Assembly: GCF_001020205.1 (NCBI RefSeq)
Contig: NZ_CP011663.1
Location: 1,736,001 to 1,800,000, forward strand
DNA length: 64,000 nt
Direction of reading: 5' to 3'
Origin: Clostridium sporogenes
GTDB taxonomy: Bacteria; Bacillota; Clostridia; Clostridiales; Clostridiaceae
Shown here: in pieces, positions 7,872-15,513 of the stretch
Layout: each line of letters opens with the position of its first letter
How positions within the stretch are numbered: the stretch's first letter is position 1
The notes under the pieces: generated by a model
Told to the model about the DNA's origin: nothing
Databases searched by the model: none
What the model saw: only the letters and a program-made list of their open reading frames with translations
Translations under genes and position numbers: made by a program

Positions 7872-9293
7872 TTATTTTTTATTATTTCTAATTTCCGGTA
7901 TTGGTCGTCTTAAAAACATATTTCCAAAGGCTTTTTTGTCAAAAGGTATTAATGGCCATAGGTAAGATTGGTTTCCAAAAGCTTTTGTTGTACAGATTAT
8001 TGCTAAAACAATTATTAACCCTACAAAGAAGCCAATTGTTTTAAACAAACCTGTTGATATTATCAAAAACAATCTAAAAATACGAATAGCCATACCAAAT
8101 TCAATGCTTGGTGATGAAAAGGTACCTATACCAGCGATAGCCATATATAATATAGTTTCAGGAACGAACCATCCAACTTTTACGGCTAATTCACTCAATA
8201 TTAAACCTCCAATAATACCAAGAGAGGTTGATAATGTATTAGGAGTATGAATAGATGCAGTTCTTAAAAAATCTAAACCAAACTCTAAAAGAATAAATTG
8301 AATGAAAAGAGGTATATGACCTATTTTTTTAGGGCCTATAAATGCAAGCCAAGAAGGCAAAGCACTTTGATTATATACTAATAATAGCCATAAAGGTGAA
8401 ATTATGAAGGCTAAAAACATAGCAAAAAATCTTATCCATCTTAAATATGTACCTACTAGAGGATTTTGATAGTAATCTTCCGCATGTTGTGTAAAATGAA
8501 AGATTGTCACAGGTAACAGCATTACACTTGGAGATGTATCCACTATTATTGCAATATGACCTTCAAGAAGATGAGCAGCTACAACGTCTGGTCTTTCTGT
8601 GAATCTTACCTGAGGAAGTGGATTATACCATTTCTTTTTAATTAAAAGTTCTTCAAGAGTTTTTTCTGCCATTACAAGTGCATTTATATCTATTTCATCT
8701 AGTTTTCTTTTAAGTTCATCTAATAATTTATGATCCACCACATTATCAATATATCCAACTGCTACATCTGTTTTTGATTGACTTCCTACGGTTTTTAGTT
8801 CAAATATTAACTCAGGATCTCTTATTCTTCTTCGTATTAATGTTGTATTAAAAATAATAGTCTCTACAAGGCCATCCCTAGCACCTCTTGTGACCTTTTC
8901 CAAATCTGGTTCTTGAGGGCCTCGTACAGGATATTCTCTTACATCTAGCAAGATTCCTTCATTTTGTCCATCTATAAATAAAGCAGCACCACCAGAAAGC
9001 ACTGAAGTTTTCATAGGTTCTAAGCTATTAAAGGTATCTACTTCTATATAAGCGATATCAGTTTGAATAAGTTTTTTTATAGTATCTACAGAAATTTCTT
9101 CTTCTTTCAAATTCTGAAGTCTTTCTAATATGAAAAGTAAAATTTGATCCTTTGCAAAGCCATCAATAAAAACCAAGTAAGCATTTTTACTGCCTACTGT
9201 AATATCTCTACCAACTATATCAAAACTTTTATCTATAGCTAGTTCAGTTTTTACTGATTGAATAGTTTCATTTAAATTTGAAGATAAAGCCAT
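7872..9293 (-). CDS. GerA-family spore germination protein (SpoVAF/GerAA-like)
   Basis: 473 residues, the usual family length. The hydrophilic N-terminal half carries the family signature EYPVRGPQEPDLEKVTRGAR (near 127-146) and TLIRRRIRDPEL. About five membrane segments lie in the C-terminal half (starting near 255, 295, 325, 360 and 410). Members sit in the spore inner membrane; GerAA-type subunits form nutrient-gated channels, and SpoVAF is an accessory germination protein. No GerAB or GerAC gene is beside it, which favours an orphan or SpoVAF-like role. ATG follows GAAAGGAGCGAATCAA. Expression in the forespore is expected, but I did not identify a sigma-G site with confidence. Confidence 0.85.
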   Translation of the reverse strand: MALSSNLNETIQSVKTELAIDKSFDIVGRDITVGSKNAYLVFIDGFAKDQILLFILERLQNLKEEEISVDTIKKLIQTDIAYIEVDTFNSLEPMKTSVLSGGAALFIDGQNEGILLDVREYPVRGPQEPDLEKVTRGARDGLVETIIFNTTLIRRRIRDPELIFELKTVGSQSKTDVAVGYIDNVVDHKLLDELKRKLDEIDINALVMAEKTLEELLIKKKWYNPLPQVRFTERPDVVAAHLLEGHIAIIVDTSPSVMLLPVTIFHFTQHAEDYYQNPLVGTYLRWIRFFAMFLAFIISPLWLLLVYNQSALPSWLAFIGPKKIGHIPLFIQFILLEFGLDFLRTASIHTPNTLSTSLGIIGGLILSELAVKVGWFVPETILYMAIAGIGTFSSPSIEFGMAIRIFRLFLIISTGLFKTIGFFVGLIIVLAIICTTKAFGNQSYLWPLIPFDKKAFGNMFLRRPIPEIRNNKK

Positions 9294-9474
9294 TTGATTC
9301 GCTCCTTTCTAAAATATTTTCTCCTTAATTTATATTTTTATTTATATATAAGTACATTACATGATTTAAAAGACATGCAAATTTTATTGTTAGGGAATTC
9401 ATTTATGATAATTACATGTATATTTATTAAAATTATTAAATGTTTTTTGTTTAAGTAGTCCATAAAAAAAAGAA

Positions 9475-9504
9475 TTGACACTGAATATTATATTATGATA
9501 TGAT
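9475..9504 (+). promoter_or_regulatory. Sigma-A promoter upstream of tetR-type gene
   Basis: TTGACA (9475-9480), an 18-bp spacer and TATGAT (9499-9504) followed by AAT. It leaves a leader of about 140 nt before the regulator gene at 9654. The rest of the 9294-9653 gap holds only AT-rich sequence and the inverted repeat at 9586. Confidence 0.6.
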
Positions 9505-9585
9505 AATTTCAAATAACATGACTAATGGTCGCAATGATACAGAAAATTATGAAAATTAACATTATTTTTGTTTAGTTTTAATATA

Positions 9586-9613
9586 AATACATAATCTGCT
9601 ATTGTTATGTATT
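9586..9613. promoter_or_regulatory. Inverted repeat, candidate TetR-family operator
   Basis: Perfect 9-bp arms AATACATAA / TTATGTATT separated by 10 bp, 40 bp before the TetR-type gene. The position suits autoregulation. The spacing is on the wide side for a TetR operator, and no second copy was seen. Confidence 0.35.
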
Positions 9614-9653
9614 AGGTTTCCAATTTAAAAAGAAGTTATTAAGGAGTGAATTT

Positions 9654-10247
9654 ATGCCAAAGAAGACATTTTTTTATTTACAAAAAGAAAAACAAGATAG
9701 AATTATTGATTCTGCCATTTTGCAGTTTTCAAAAGTTCACTATAATAAAGTAACTATAGATAGTATTGTGGAAGGAGCTAAAATTCCAAAAGGTAGTTTC
9801 TATCAATATTTTAAAAATAAAGATGATTTATATGAATATATTTTTTCACAGATAGGAGATGAAAAAAAAGAAGTAATAGAGAATTTGAGAAAAAATATAG
9901 GAAAAATTAACTTTAAAGAATATGTAATTATGATGTTACAAGAAGGTCAAAAATATGAAGAAAAGGATGTTACATTGTTAGAGTTAAAATCTAAATTTAT
10001 TAATCAATGTCCACAGGAATTAAGAAAAAAGATTCTAAAAAATGAAATAGCTAAAAGCTACATGTTACTTGAAGATATAATAACAGATTACATTAATAAA
10101 GGTGAATTAAGAAAGGATTTAAAAGTAGATAAAGCAGCTTATATGATTACCTCTTGTATTATAAGTTTAGAAAATTATGATGGAGTAGAGAAGTTTGAGG
10201 AGATAATTAGTGATATATTAGATATTTTAATTAATGGAATAAAATAA
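9654..10247 (+). CDS. TetR/AcrR-family transcriptional regulator
   Basis: 197 residues. The N-terminal TetR helix-turn-helix spans about residues 12-58 (IIDSAILQFSKVHYNKVTI, then PKGSFYQYFKNKDDLYEYI). The rest is a helical ligand-binding domain with no recognisable specificity. ATG follows AAGGAGTGAATTT. It ends 31 bp before an amidohydrolase-type gene on the same strand, so the two probably share an operon and the regulator may respond to that enzyme's substrate. Confidence 0.88.
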   Translation: MPKKTFFYLQKEKQDRIIDSAILQFSKVHYNKVTIDSIVEGAKIPKGSFYQYFKNKDDLYEYIFSQIGDEKKEVIENLRKNIGKINFKEYVIMMLQEGQKYEEKDVTLLELKSKFINQCPQELRKKILKNEIAKSYMLLEDIITDYINKGELRKDLKVDKAAYMITSCIISLENYDGVEKFEEIISDILDILINGIK

Positions 10248-10278
10248 TTTTTAGTTATTTTGAAAAAGGGGTGGCTAT

Positions 10279-11313
10279 ATGATAACAAAACAAGAATTTG
10301 TTAAAAAGGAAAAGTATCTGAAATTAAATGATAATGGAGATTTTATTATTGATTATAATGACAAATTGCAGATTATTGATTTTCATACTCATATGTGCAA
10401 TTTATTGCCACTTAAAGCAACAGATCCAAAGACAAAGGGAAAAATATTGAAGTATAAAACTCTACCGAATATAGAAAATATGGATTTATCTGTACCTTAT
10501 TGGTGTAAAATAAATCCAAACGAAAAGAAGAAAGGATTGATATCAATTCTAAAATTTTCTATAGATGGATATAAAATTTTAAAAGATATGGGTAATGGTG
10601 GAACTTATGAAAATTGCTTTAAATCTCAGAGAGAAAATATGGTTAAAAAAAATGTTCTATTACCTTTGAGTACAAAAAAGCATGATCTTTCAATGGAAGC
10701 CTTAAGAGTAGCAAAAGAGTACCCAGATAAATTTATTCCTTTTTGTTCAGTACATCCAAGTGATCCCAAAATGAAGAAGAAAATTTTAAGATATAAGAAT
10801 CTTGGAGCTAAAGGATTAAAGTTAAAGGTGACAGATATGGAATTTAAAAATGACTTTAAGCCTCTTATAGAAATATTTAAGGTTTGTCATGAACTAGGAT
10901 TACCAGTTATTCTGCATACGGGTTCCTTAACACATATAAAAAGAGAGAATACATCAAATCTAATGTGGAAGTTATTAAAATCAACCAGAGTTGAATTTTT
11001 TGGTGAATTATTAAATAGACTACCATCTAACTTTAAATTTGTATTTGGACATTCTGGAATTGAAGAGTATAAATTAGTTGCAAAGTACCTTAAAAAGTTT
11101 CCATCAAGTTACGCTGAACTATCAAGTCAATCTACAGAAAGTATTAAGTCTTTAATTGATGAAGTAGGGTATGAAAGATTATTATATGGCTCTGATTGGC
11201 CGGCATTGCCACAGGCTATAACACTTTCAAGGGTATTACAAGCAACTGAAAAAAATGAAGATGCTAGAGACTCTATTCTATTTAAAAATGCAGAAAAGCT
11301 TTTAGATATTTAA
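10279..11313 (+). CDS. Amidohydrolase-family (PF04909-like) TIM-barrel hydrolase/decarboxylase
   Basis: 344 residues. The metal-binding pattern of amidohydrolase_2 proteins is present: DFHTHM near the N-terminus (H36, H38), a barrel-strand histidine in ILHTGS (about 210), GHSG (about 254) and the terminal aspartate in YGSDWP (about 306). Family members hydrolyse or decarboxylate cyclic and aromatic carboxylates; the exact substrate cannot be read. It is probably cytoplasmic, since no signal peptide is visible. It starts after AAAGGGGTGGCTAT and follows the TetR-type gene, suggesting a small catabolic or detoxifying operon. Confidence 0.8.
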   Translation: MITKQEFVKKEKYLKLNDNGDFIIDYNDKLQIIDFHTHMCNLLPLKATDPKTKGKILKYKTLPNIENMDLSVPYWCKINPNEKKKGLISILKFSIDGYKILKDMGNGGTYENCFKSQRENMVKKNVLLPLSTKKHDLSMEALRVAKEYPDKFIPFCSVHPSDPKMKKKILRYKNLGAKGLKLKVTDMEFKNDFKPLIEIFKVCHELGLPVILHTGSLTHIKRENTSNLMWKLLKSTRVEFFGELLNRLPSNFKFVFGHSGIEEYKLVAKYLKKFPSSYAELSSQSTESIKSLIDEVGYERLLYGSDWPALPQAITLSRVLQATEKNEDARDSILFKNAEKLLDI

Positions 11314-11330
11314 TAATTATTAGCATGAAC

Positions 11331-11363
11331 TTGACTTAATAAATATACTGTAGTATATTTATT
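11331..11363 (+). promoter_or_regulatory. Promoter of the preQ1 leader with overlapping palindrome
   Basis: TTGACT (11331-11336), a 17-bp spacer and TATATT (11354-11359) place the start of transcription about 12 nt before the aptamer. A perfect inverted repeat, AATAAATATAC-tgta-GTATATTTATT (11338-11363), covers the spacer and the -10 box. It could be a repressor site or a weak terminator hairpin of the amidohydrolase gene. Confidence 0.6.
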
Positions 11364-11377
11364 ATAAAAAAGCATAA

Positions 11378-11444
11378 AGACAGTTCGTAACCATCCTGTC
11401 TATAAACAAAACTAGGACGTAACTACCGCCTTAGGTAGTTTTTT
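11378..11444 (+). promoter_or_regulatory. PreQ1 class I riboswitch with terminator/antiterminator
   Basis: The aptamer stem AGACAG / CTGTCT (11378-11383 / 11396-11401) encloses a 12-nt loop ending in C. It is followed by the A-rich tail ATAAACAAAACTAGGA, the layout of the B. subtilis queC preQ1-I aptamer. The terminator is AACTACC-gcctta-GGTAGTT plus T tract (11421-11444). The tail (11402-11414) can instead pair with TAGTTTTTTGTTTAT (11436-11450), forming an antiterminator that destroys both aptamer tail and terminator. Ligand binding should therefore switch transcription off. Downstream genes make the deazaguanine precursor, which fits. The loop-tail pseudoknot was not verified base by base. 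Confidence 0.85.
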
Positions 11445-11450
11445 GTTTAT

Positions 11451-11473
11451 GGGCATTTAATGCCCTTTTTTTT
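11451..11473 (+). terminator. Second intrinsic terminator directly after the riboswitch
   Basis: GGGCAT-tta-ATGCCC followed by eight Ts. It should stop most readthrough of the riboswitch, and 230 bp remain to the next gene. The stretch 11474-11704 is AT-rich with a possible -10 (TATAAT near 11550) but no clear -35. Confidence 0.8.
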
Positions 11474-11704
11474 GTTTGTAAAAAATTGTAAATACCATTT
11501 ATTACTTGTTAGTAACATCTTAAAGTTAGTTTATATAAGGATTGTTAAAATATAATTTAACAGCTCTACAAGTTAAGTGGTTTCGAGTAATTGTAAGATA
11601 TCATAATAAATAATGAATTATTATAATCTTTAGGTAAATTATTATAAGTATTTAATGTTTTAAAGTGTAATAGATTTAAAATCTGTAGTACAAGGAGGAA
11701 TAAA

Positions 11705-12700
11705 ATGAAAAAAATAGGATTAACAACCACAGTGCCGGTGGAAGTTCTTGTTGCAGCAGATTATACACCAGTGGATTTAAATAATATGTTTATAACTTCA
11801 GAGAATTATTTGAAATATATAGATATAGCTGAAAGAGACGGTTTTCCCAAAAGCTTATGTGCTTGGATAAAGGGGATTTATGGAGCATGCCTAGAAAACA
11901 ATATTAAAGAAATAGTTGGAGTTATGGAGGGGGATTGTTCTAATACTAAAGCTCTTATTGAGGTTTTTAAGTTAAAAGGAATAAAGGTTTATCCTTTTTC
12001 TTTTCCCAATAGCCATAGTTTAAAGGATGTAGAAATTGAAATTAAAAAGTTTATGGACATATTTAATGTTAATGAGAATCAGGTAGATGAGGTTAGAAAA
12101 AAATTAAATAAAGTTAGAAAATTAGCGAAAAAAATAGATGAGATGACTTATATAGATAATAAAGTTAATGGTTTCGAAAATCATCTGTATCAAGTGAGTT
12201 TAAGTGATTTTTATGGAAATATAGATGAATTCGAATATAAGCTTAAAAAAGCTATTGAGGATATTGATAAAAGAGAGCCAATGAATAAAAAATTAAGGTT
12301 AGGATATATAGGAGTTCCTCCAATGACTGGGGATATATATGATTTTGTTGAAAAATTAAATGCTCATTTTGTATATAACGAAGTTCAAAGAGAATTTTCT
12401 TTCCCTAGGGGAATTGAGGCTGCAAATATATTTGAACAATATTATGATTACACTTATCCTTATGATATTGAATTTAGAATTAAAGAATTGAAAAAGCAAA
12501 TAGAACATAGAAAAATAGATGCTATAATTCATTATACCCAGGCTTTTTGTCATAGAGCAGTTGAAGATATAGTATTAAAAAAAGAATTAGATGTTCCTAT
12601 ATTAAATATTGAAGGGGACAAGTTAAATACATTAGATGCAAGAACTAAGCTTAGATTGGAAGCTTTTCTTGATATGCTACTGGATTTAAAACAGAAGTAA
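11705..12700 (+). CDS. 2-hydroxyacyl-CoA dehydratase-like (HgdB/BcrC family) Fe-S protein
   Basis: 331 residues, somewhat shorter than a typical HgdB subunit (about 370-420). The family's cysteine pattern for a [4Fe-4S] cluster is present: C52 (SLCAWIKG), C78 (EGDCSNT) and C282 (AFCHRAVED). The fold alternates two Rossmann-like halves (GVMEGDCS, then YIGVPPMTGD). In known systems such proteins receive one very low-potential electron from an ATP-driven activator and reductively activate a substrate. The matching activator is the next gene, and queD-queE-folE-queC follow. No CoA-pathway gene is nearby, so an ordinary amino-acid fermentation role is doubtful. ATG follows AAGGAGGAATAAA. Confidence 0.75.
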   Translation: MKKIGLTTTVPVEVLVAADYTPVDLNNMFITSENYLKYIDIAERDGFPKSLCAWIKGIYGACLENNIKEIVGVMEGDCSNTKALIEVFKLKGIKVYPFSFPNSHSLKDVEIEIKKFMDIFNVNENQVDEVRKKLNKVRKLAKKIDEMTYIDNKVNGFENHLYQVSLSDFYGNIDEFEYKLKKAIEDIDKREPMNKKLRLGYIGVPPMTGDIYDFVEKLNAHFVYNEVQREFSFPRGIEAANIFEQYYDYTYPYDIEFRIKELKKQIEHRKIDAIIHYTQAFCHRAVEDIVLKKELDVPILNIEGDKLNTLDARTKLRLEAFLDMLLDLKQK

Positions 12701-12764
12701 TAAGTAATTTTGTAGAAAGGTTCCTGTTTTTTATATGCTATTGGATTTAAAACTTAAATAATAG
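12673..12764 (+). repeat. Direct repeat of the dehydratase-like gene 3' end
   Basis: ATATGCTACTGGATTTAAAA (from 12673, in the coding end) recurs as ATATGCTATTGGATTTAAAA (from 12733) 60 bp downstream, each followed by a few codons and TAA. This looks like a small tandem duplication of the gene's tail. Confidence 0.55.
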
Positions 12765-12877
12765 ATAAGTTAATAAAAATGTTTCTGATTTAAATAGATT
12801 ATTAAATTAAAACCATAAGGGTAAATTAAGAGTCACAATTTCATTATATTTTATTACATTTTAGAGGAGATTAATTA

Positions 12878-13639
12878 ATGAGATTATTAGGAATAGATCT
12901 TGGAAGTAGAGAAGTTAAGATTGTTTTAATGGAAAATAACACTATAGTTAAAAAGAAAAAAGTAAGTACAATGAAATTTTATAGAGATTATTGTAGCTTT
13001 CAGGGTAGGGTTGTAGTAGATTTAGAAAAACTAAATATAGAAGGAATTGATAAAGCCATATCAACAGGTTATGGGAAAAATAATACGGATTTAAAACTTT
13101 TTACACCTATAAATGAGATAAAAGCTCATGTTTATGGAGCAATTTATCAAAGTAAATTAAAAGATTTTATACTTTTAGATGTAGGTGGTCAAGACGTTAA
13201 AGTGGTTAAGGTAGAAAAAGGCATTGCAACAGATTTGGAGCTTAATGAAAAATGTGCAGCTTCCTGTGGAAGATATTTAGAGAATATGGCAAATGTACTT
13301 GAAATATCCCTAGATGAAATGAGTAAATACTCAGAAAACCCTGTAGATTTAAATTCTACCTGTGCAGTATTTTCAGAGTCAGAATTAATTGGAAAAATAG
13401 CAGAAGGGATAGAAATAGATAGGTTATGTGCTGGTGTTAACTACTCTTTGTATAAAAGACTACAACCTCTTTTAAATAAATTTAAAGGTAAAAAATTAGT
13501 TTTAACCGGTGGTGTTGCCAATAACCACTCAATAAAAAAATATTTAAATAATGATTATGAAGAAATAGTATCTGTAAAAGATCCTCAGTTTAATGGGGCT
13601 ATTGGATGCTGTTACTTTGGATCGGAATTTTTAAGATAA
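12878..13639 (+). CDS. ATP-dependent activator of the dehydratase-like protein (HgdC/BadF/BcrAD family)
   Basis: 253 residues, typical of HgdC. The actin-like ATPase motifs are LLGIDLGS (3-10), STGYGKNN (62-69), LLDVGGQDVK (99-108) and LTGGVANN (209-216). Cysteines C126 (KCAAS) and C162 (TCAVFSESE) match the two that hold the bridging [4Fe-4S] cluster between HgdC monomers. The protein would hydrolyse ATP to push an electron into the partner encoded just upstream. ATG follows AGAGGAGATTAATT. It is followed 16 bp later by queD, so it belongs to the queuosine-precursor operon by position. Confidence 0.85.
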   Translation: MRLLGIDLGSREVKIVLMENNTIVKKKKVSTMKFYRDYCSFQGRVVVDLEKLNIEGIDKAISTGYGKNNTDLKLFTPINEIKAHVYGAIYQSKLKDFILLDVGGQDVKVVKVEKGIATDLELNEKCAASCGRYLENMANVLEISLDEMSKYSENPVDLNSTCAVFSESELIGKIAEGIEIDRLCAGVNYSLYKRLQPLLNKFKGKKLVLTGGVANNHSIKKYLNNDYEEIVSVKDPQFNGAIGCCYFGSEFLR

Positions 13640-13655
13640 ACTTAGGAGGAGAAAT

Positions 13656-14087
13656 ATGTATACTTTAAAGGTAGAACATAGTTTTGATAGTGCTCATTTT
13701 CTTGCAAATTATGAAGGTAAATGTGGAAATATTCATGGACATAGATGGAAGGTTGAAATTCAAATTAAGTCAGAATCCTTAGTACAAGGTGGTCAGCTTG
13801 ATGGAATGGTAATAGATTTTGGGGATTTAAAAAAAGATGTTAAATCTATGGTAGATTATTATGATCATGCATTAATAATAGAAAAGGAAACGATGAGGGA
13901 ACAATCACTATCCTCATTAAAGGAAGACGGATTTCGTATAATAGAAGTTAATTTTAGACCAACAGCTGAAAATTTTGCAGCATTTTTCTATAAATTTATG
14001 AAAGATAAAGGATATAATGTAAAAAGTGTTACTGTTTACGAAACACCTAATAATAGTGCTACTTATGAAGAGAGTGGGGTAATTTAA
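13656..14087 (+). CDS. queD: 6-carboxytetrahydropterin synthase
   Basis: 143 residues. It converts dihydroneopterin triphosphate to 6-carboxy-5,6,7,8-tetrahydropterin, the second step of 7-deazaguanine synthesis. Zinc-binding histidines are visible in SFDSAHFL and in CGNIHGHRW, whose cysteine is catalytic; DHALI and the terminal ETPNNSATYEE complete the family signature. It starts after TAGGAGGAGAAAT, 16 bp after the activator gene, and is one base apart from queE. It acts in the cytoplasm after FolE, encoded two genes on. Confidence 0.93.
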   Translation: MYTLKVEHSFDSAHFLANYEGKCGNIHGHRWKVEIQIKSESLVQGGQLDGMVIDFGDLKKDVKSMVDYYDHALIIEKETMREQSLSSLKEDGFRIIEVNFRPTAENFAAFFYKFMKDKGYNVKSVTVYETPNNSATYEESGVI

Positions 14088-14088
14088 A

Positions 14089-14754
14089 ATGGACTTTAAG
14101 GTGGTTGAAAAGTTTGTAAGTATAAATGGAGAAGGAAGACGCGCAGGACAGTTGGCTATATTTATAAGATTTGCAGGTTGTAATTTAAATTGTAGTTATT
14201 GTGATACACTTTGGGCAAATGAAAAAGATGTATCTTATGAATTAATGACTTCAGAAGATATATATGAATATATTAAGTCACAAGAGATTAAAAATATAAC
14301 TTTAACAGGTGGAGAACCTCTTTTGCAAAAGGGAATAATAGAGCTATTGAAACTTCTTTCTAAGGATAAAGAACTTTATGTAGAAATTGAAACTAATGGT
14401 AGCGTATTATTGGATAAGTTTTTGGGTATAGAAAATCCACCAAGTTTTACTATGGATTATAAGCTTCCTTCAAGTAATATGGAAAATAGGATGGTATTAG
14501 ATAATTTTAAATATTTGACTGATAAGGATACGGTGAAATTTGTATCTGGAAGTATTGAGGATTTAAAGAAAGCTAAAGAAATAATAGATAAATATAGTCT
14601 AATAGATAAAACTAATGTATATATAAGTCCGGTTTTTGGGAAAATCCATTTAGACAATATTGTAAAGTTTATGAAGTATAATAGAATGAATGGAGTTAAT
14701 TTGCAAGTCCAGCTTCATAAGATTATATGGGATCCTAATAAGAAGGGGGTATAA
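14089..14754 (+). CDS. queE: 7-carboxy-7-deazaguanine synthase (radical SAM)
   Basis: 221 residues. It rearranges 6-carboxytetrahydropterin to 7-carboxy-7-deazaguanine using SAM and a [4Fe-4S] cluster. The cluster motif CNLNCSYC lies near residue 31 (FAGCNLNCSYCDT). The upstream SINGEGRRAG binds substrate, and LTGGEPLLQ is the SAM-binding GGE motif. It starts directly after queD and its 3' end contains the AAGGGGG ribosome site for folE. The product goes to QueC. Confidence 0.93.
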   Translation: MDFKVVEKFVSINGEGRRAGQLAIFIRFAGCNLNCSYCDTLWANEKDVSYELMTSEDIYEYIKSQEIKNITLTGGEPLLQKGIIELLKLLSKDKELYVEIETNGSVLLDKFLGIENPPSFTMDYKLPSSNMENRMVLDNFKYLTDKDTVKFVSGSIEDLKKAKEIIDKYSLIDKTNVYISPVFGKIHLDNIVKFMKYNRMNGVNLQVQLHKIIWDPNKKGV

Positions 14755-14757
14755 TAT

Positions 14758-15348
14758 ATGGCAATTGATGTTAAAGCAATTGAAGAACACATAAGGGGAA
14801 TTTTGATAGCATTAGGAGATAATCCAGAAAGAGAAGGATTAAAGGATACACCAAAACGTGTGGCTAAAATGTATGAAGAAGTATTTAAAGGCATGTGCTA
14901 TAGCAATGATGAAATTGCAGAAATGTTTAATGTAACTTTTGAAGATGATTTATGTATAAATGATAATGTTAATGATATGGTTTTCATGAAAGATATAGAA
15001 ATATTTAGTCATTGTGAGCATCACTTAGCCCTTATGTACAATATGAAAGTAGCTATAGCATATATACCTAAGGGTAAAATTATTGGTTTAAGCAAAATAG
15101 CAAGAATAGCAGATATGGTAGGCCGTAGATTGCAGCTTCAAGAAAGAATCGGAAGTGATATAGCAGAAATTCTACAAAAGGTAACTAATTCAGAGGATGT
15201 AGCCGTTATTATAGAGGGAGAACATGGCTGCATGACCACTAGAGGAATAAAAAAACCAGGGACTAAAACTATAACAACTACCCTAAGAGGGAAATTTAAT
15301 ACTGATTCTATTGTAAGCAATAAATTAATGATGCTGTATACCAAATAA
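14758..15348 (+). CDS. folE: GTP cyclohydrolase I
   Basis: 196 residues, standard length for type IA. It opens GTP to dihydroneopterin triphosphate, feeding both folate and, here, deazaguanine synthesis. Zinc ligands are in FSHCEHHLALM and EHGCMTTRG. The signatures YIPKGKIIGLSKIARI and RRLQLQERI are intact, so this is a zinc-dependent FolE and not the FolE2 type. It is placed between queE and queC, three bases after queE, so it is probably the dedicated enzyme of this pathway. Confidence 0.94.
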   Translation: MAIDVKAIEEHIRGILIALGDNPEREGLKDTPKRVAKMYEEVFKGMCYSNDEIAEMFNVTFEDDLCINDNVNDMVFMKDIEIFSHCEHHLALMYNMKVAIAYIPKGKIIGLSKIARIADMVGRRLQLQERIGSDIAEILQKVTNSEDVAVIIEGEHGCMTTRGIKKPGTKTITTTLRGKFNTDSIVSNKLMMLYTK

Positions 15349-15407
15349 AAGAATTATTGGTTCTAGGTGAAAGTTAATTAAAATAAATATATATAAGTGT
15401 GAATAGG

Positions 15408-15436
15408 TTGAGAATAAGTGTAAAGTTGCATATATG
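15408..15436 (+). promoter_or_regulatory. Possible promoter for queC
   Basis: TTGAGA (15408-15413), a 17-bp spacer and TATATG (15431-15436). It would start an RNA about 70 nt before queC that includes the hairpin leader at 15464. Confidence 0.45.
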
Positions 15437-15463
15437 ATAAAAGTATTTAAATTTATAGCTATG

Positions 15464-15505
15464 ACAAGGGGCTTTACACCTTGTACGTTACATAATAAAG
15501 GGATG
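15464..15505 (+). promoter_or_regulatory. Hairpin leader of queC, shared with the gene at 35951
   Basis: Stem ACAAGG / CCTTGT (15464-15469 / 15479-15484) with loop GGCTTTACA. The loop's CTTTA can pair with TAAAG (15496-15500), which overlaps the Shine-Dalgarno AAAGGGATG before queC. This suggests a translational switch. The same stem and most of the loop recur at 35902-35922. The loop end UACAC resembles preQ1-I aptamers, but the tail is longer than usual, so the ligand, if any, is open. Confidence 0.5.
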
Positions 15506-15513
15506 TGTAGTAA

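Noticed and set aside
15464..15505. Calling the queC leader a definite second preQ1-I riboswitch
   Set aside because: Loop length and ending fit, but the tail between stem and pairing segment is about 11 nt instead of about 6, and the same element precedes a sulfur gene.
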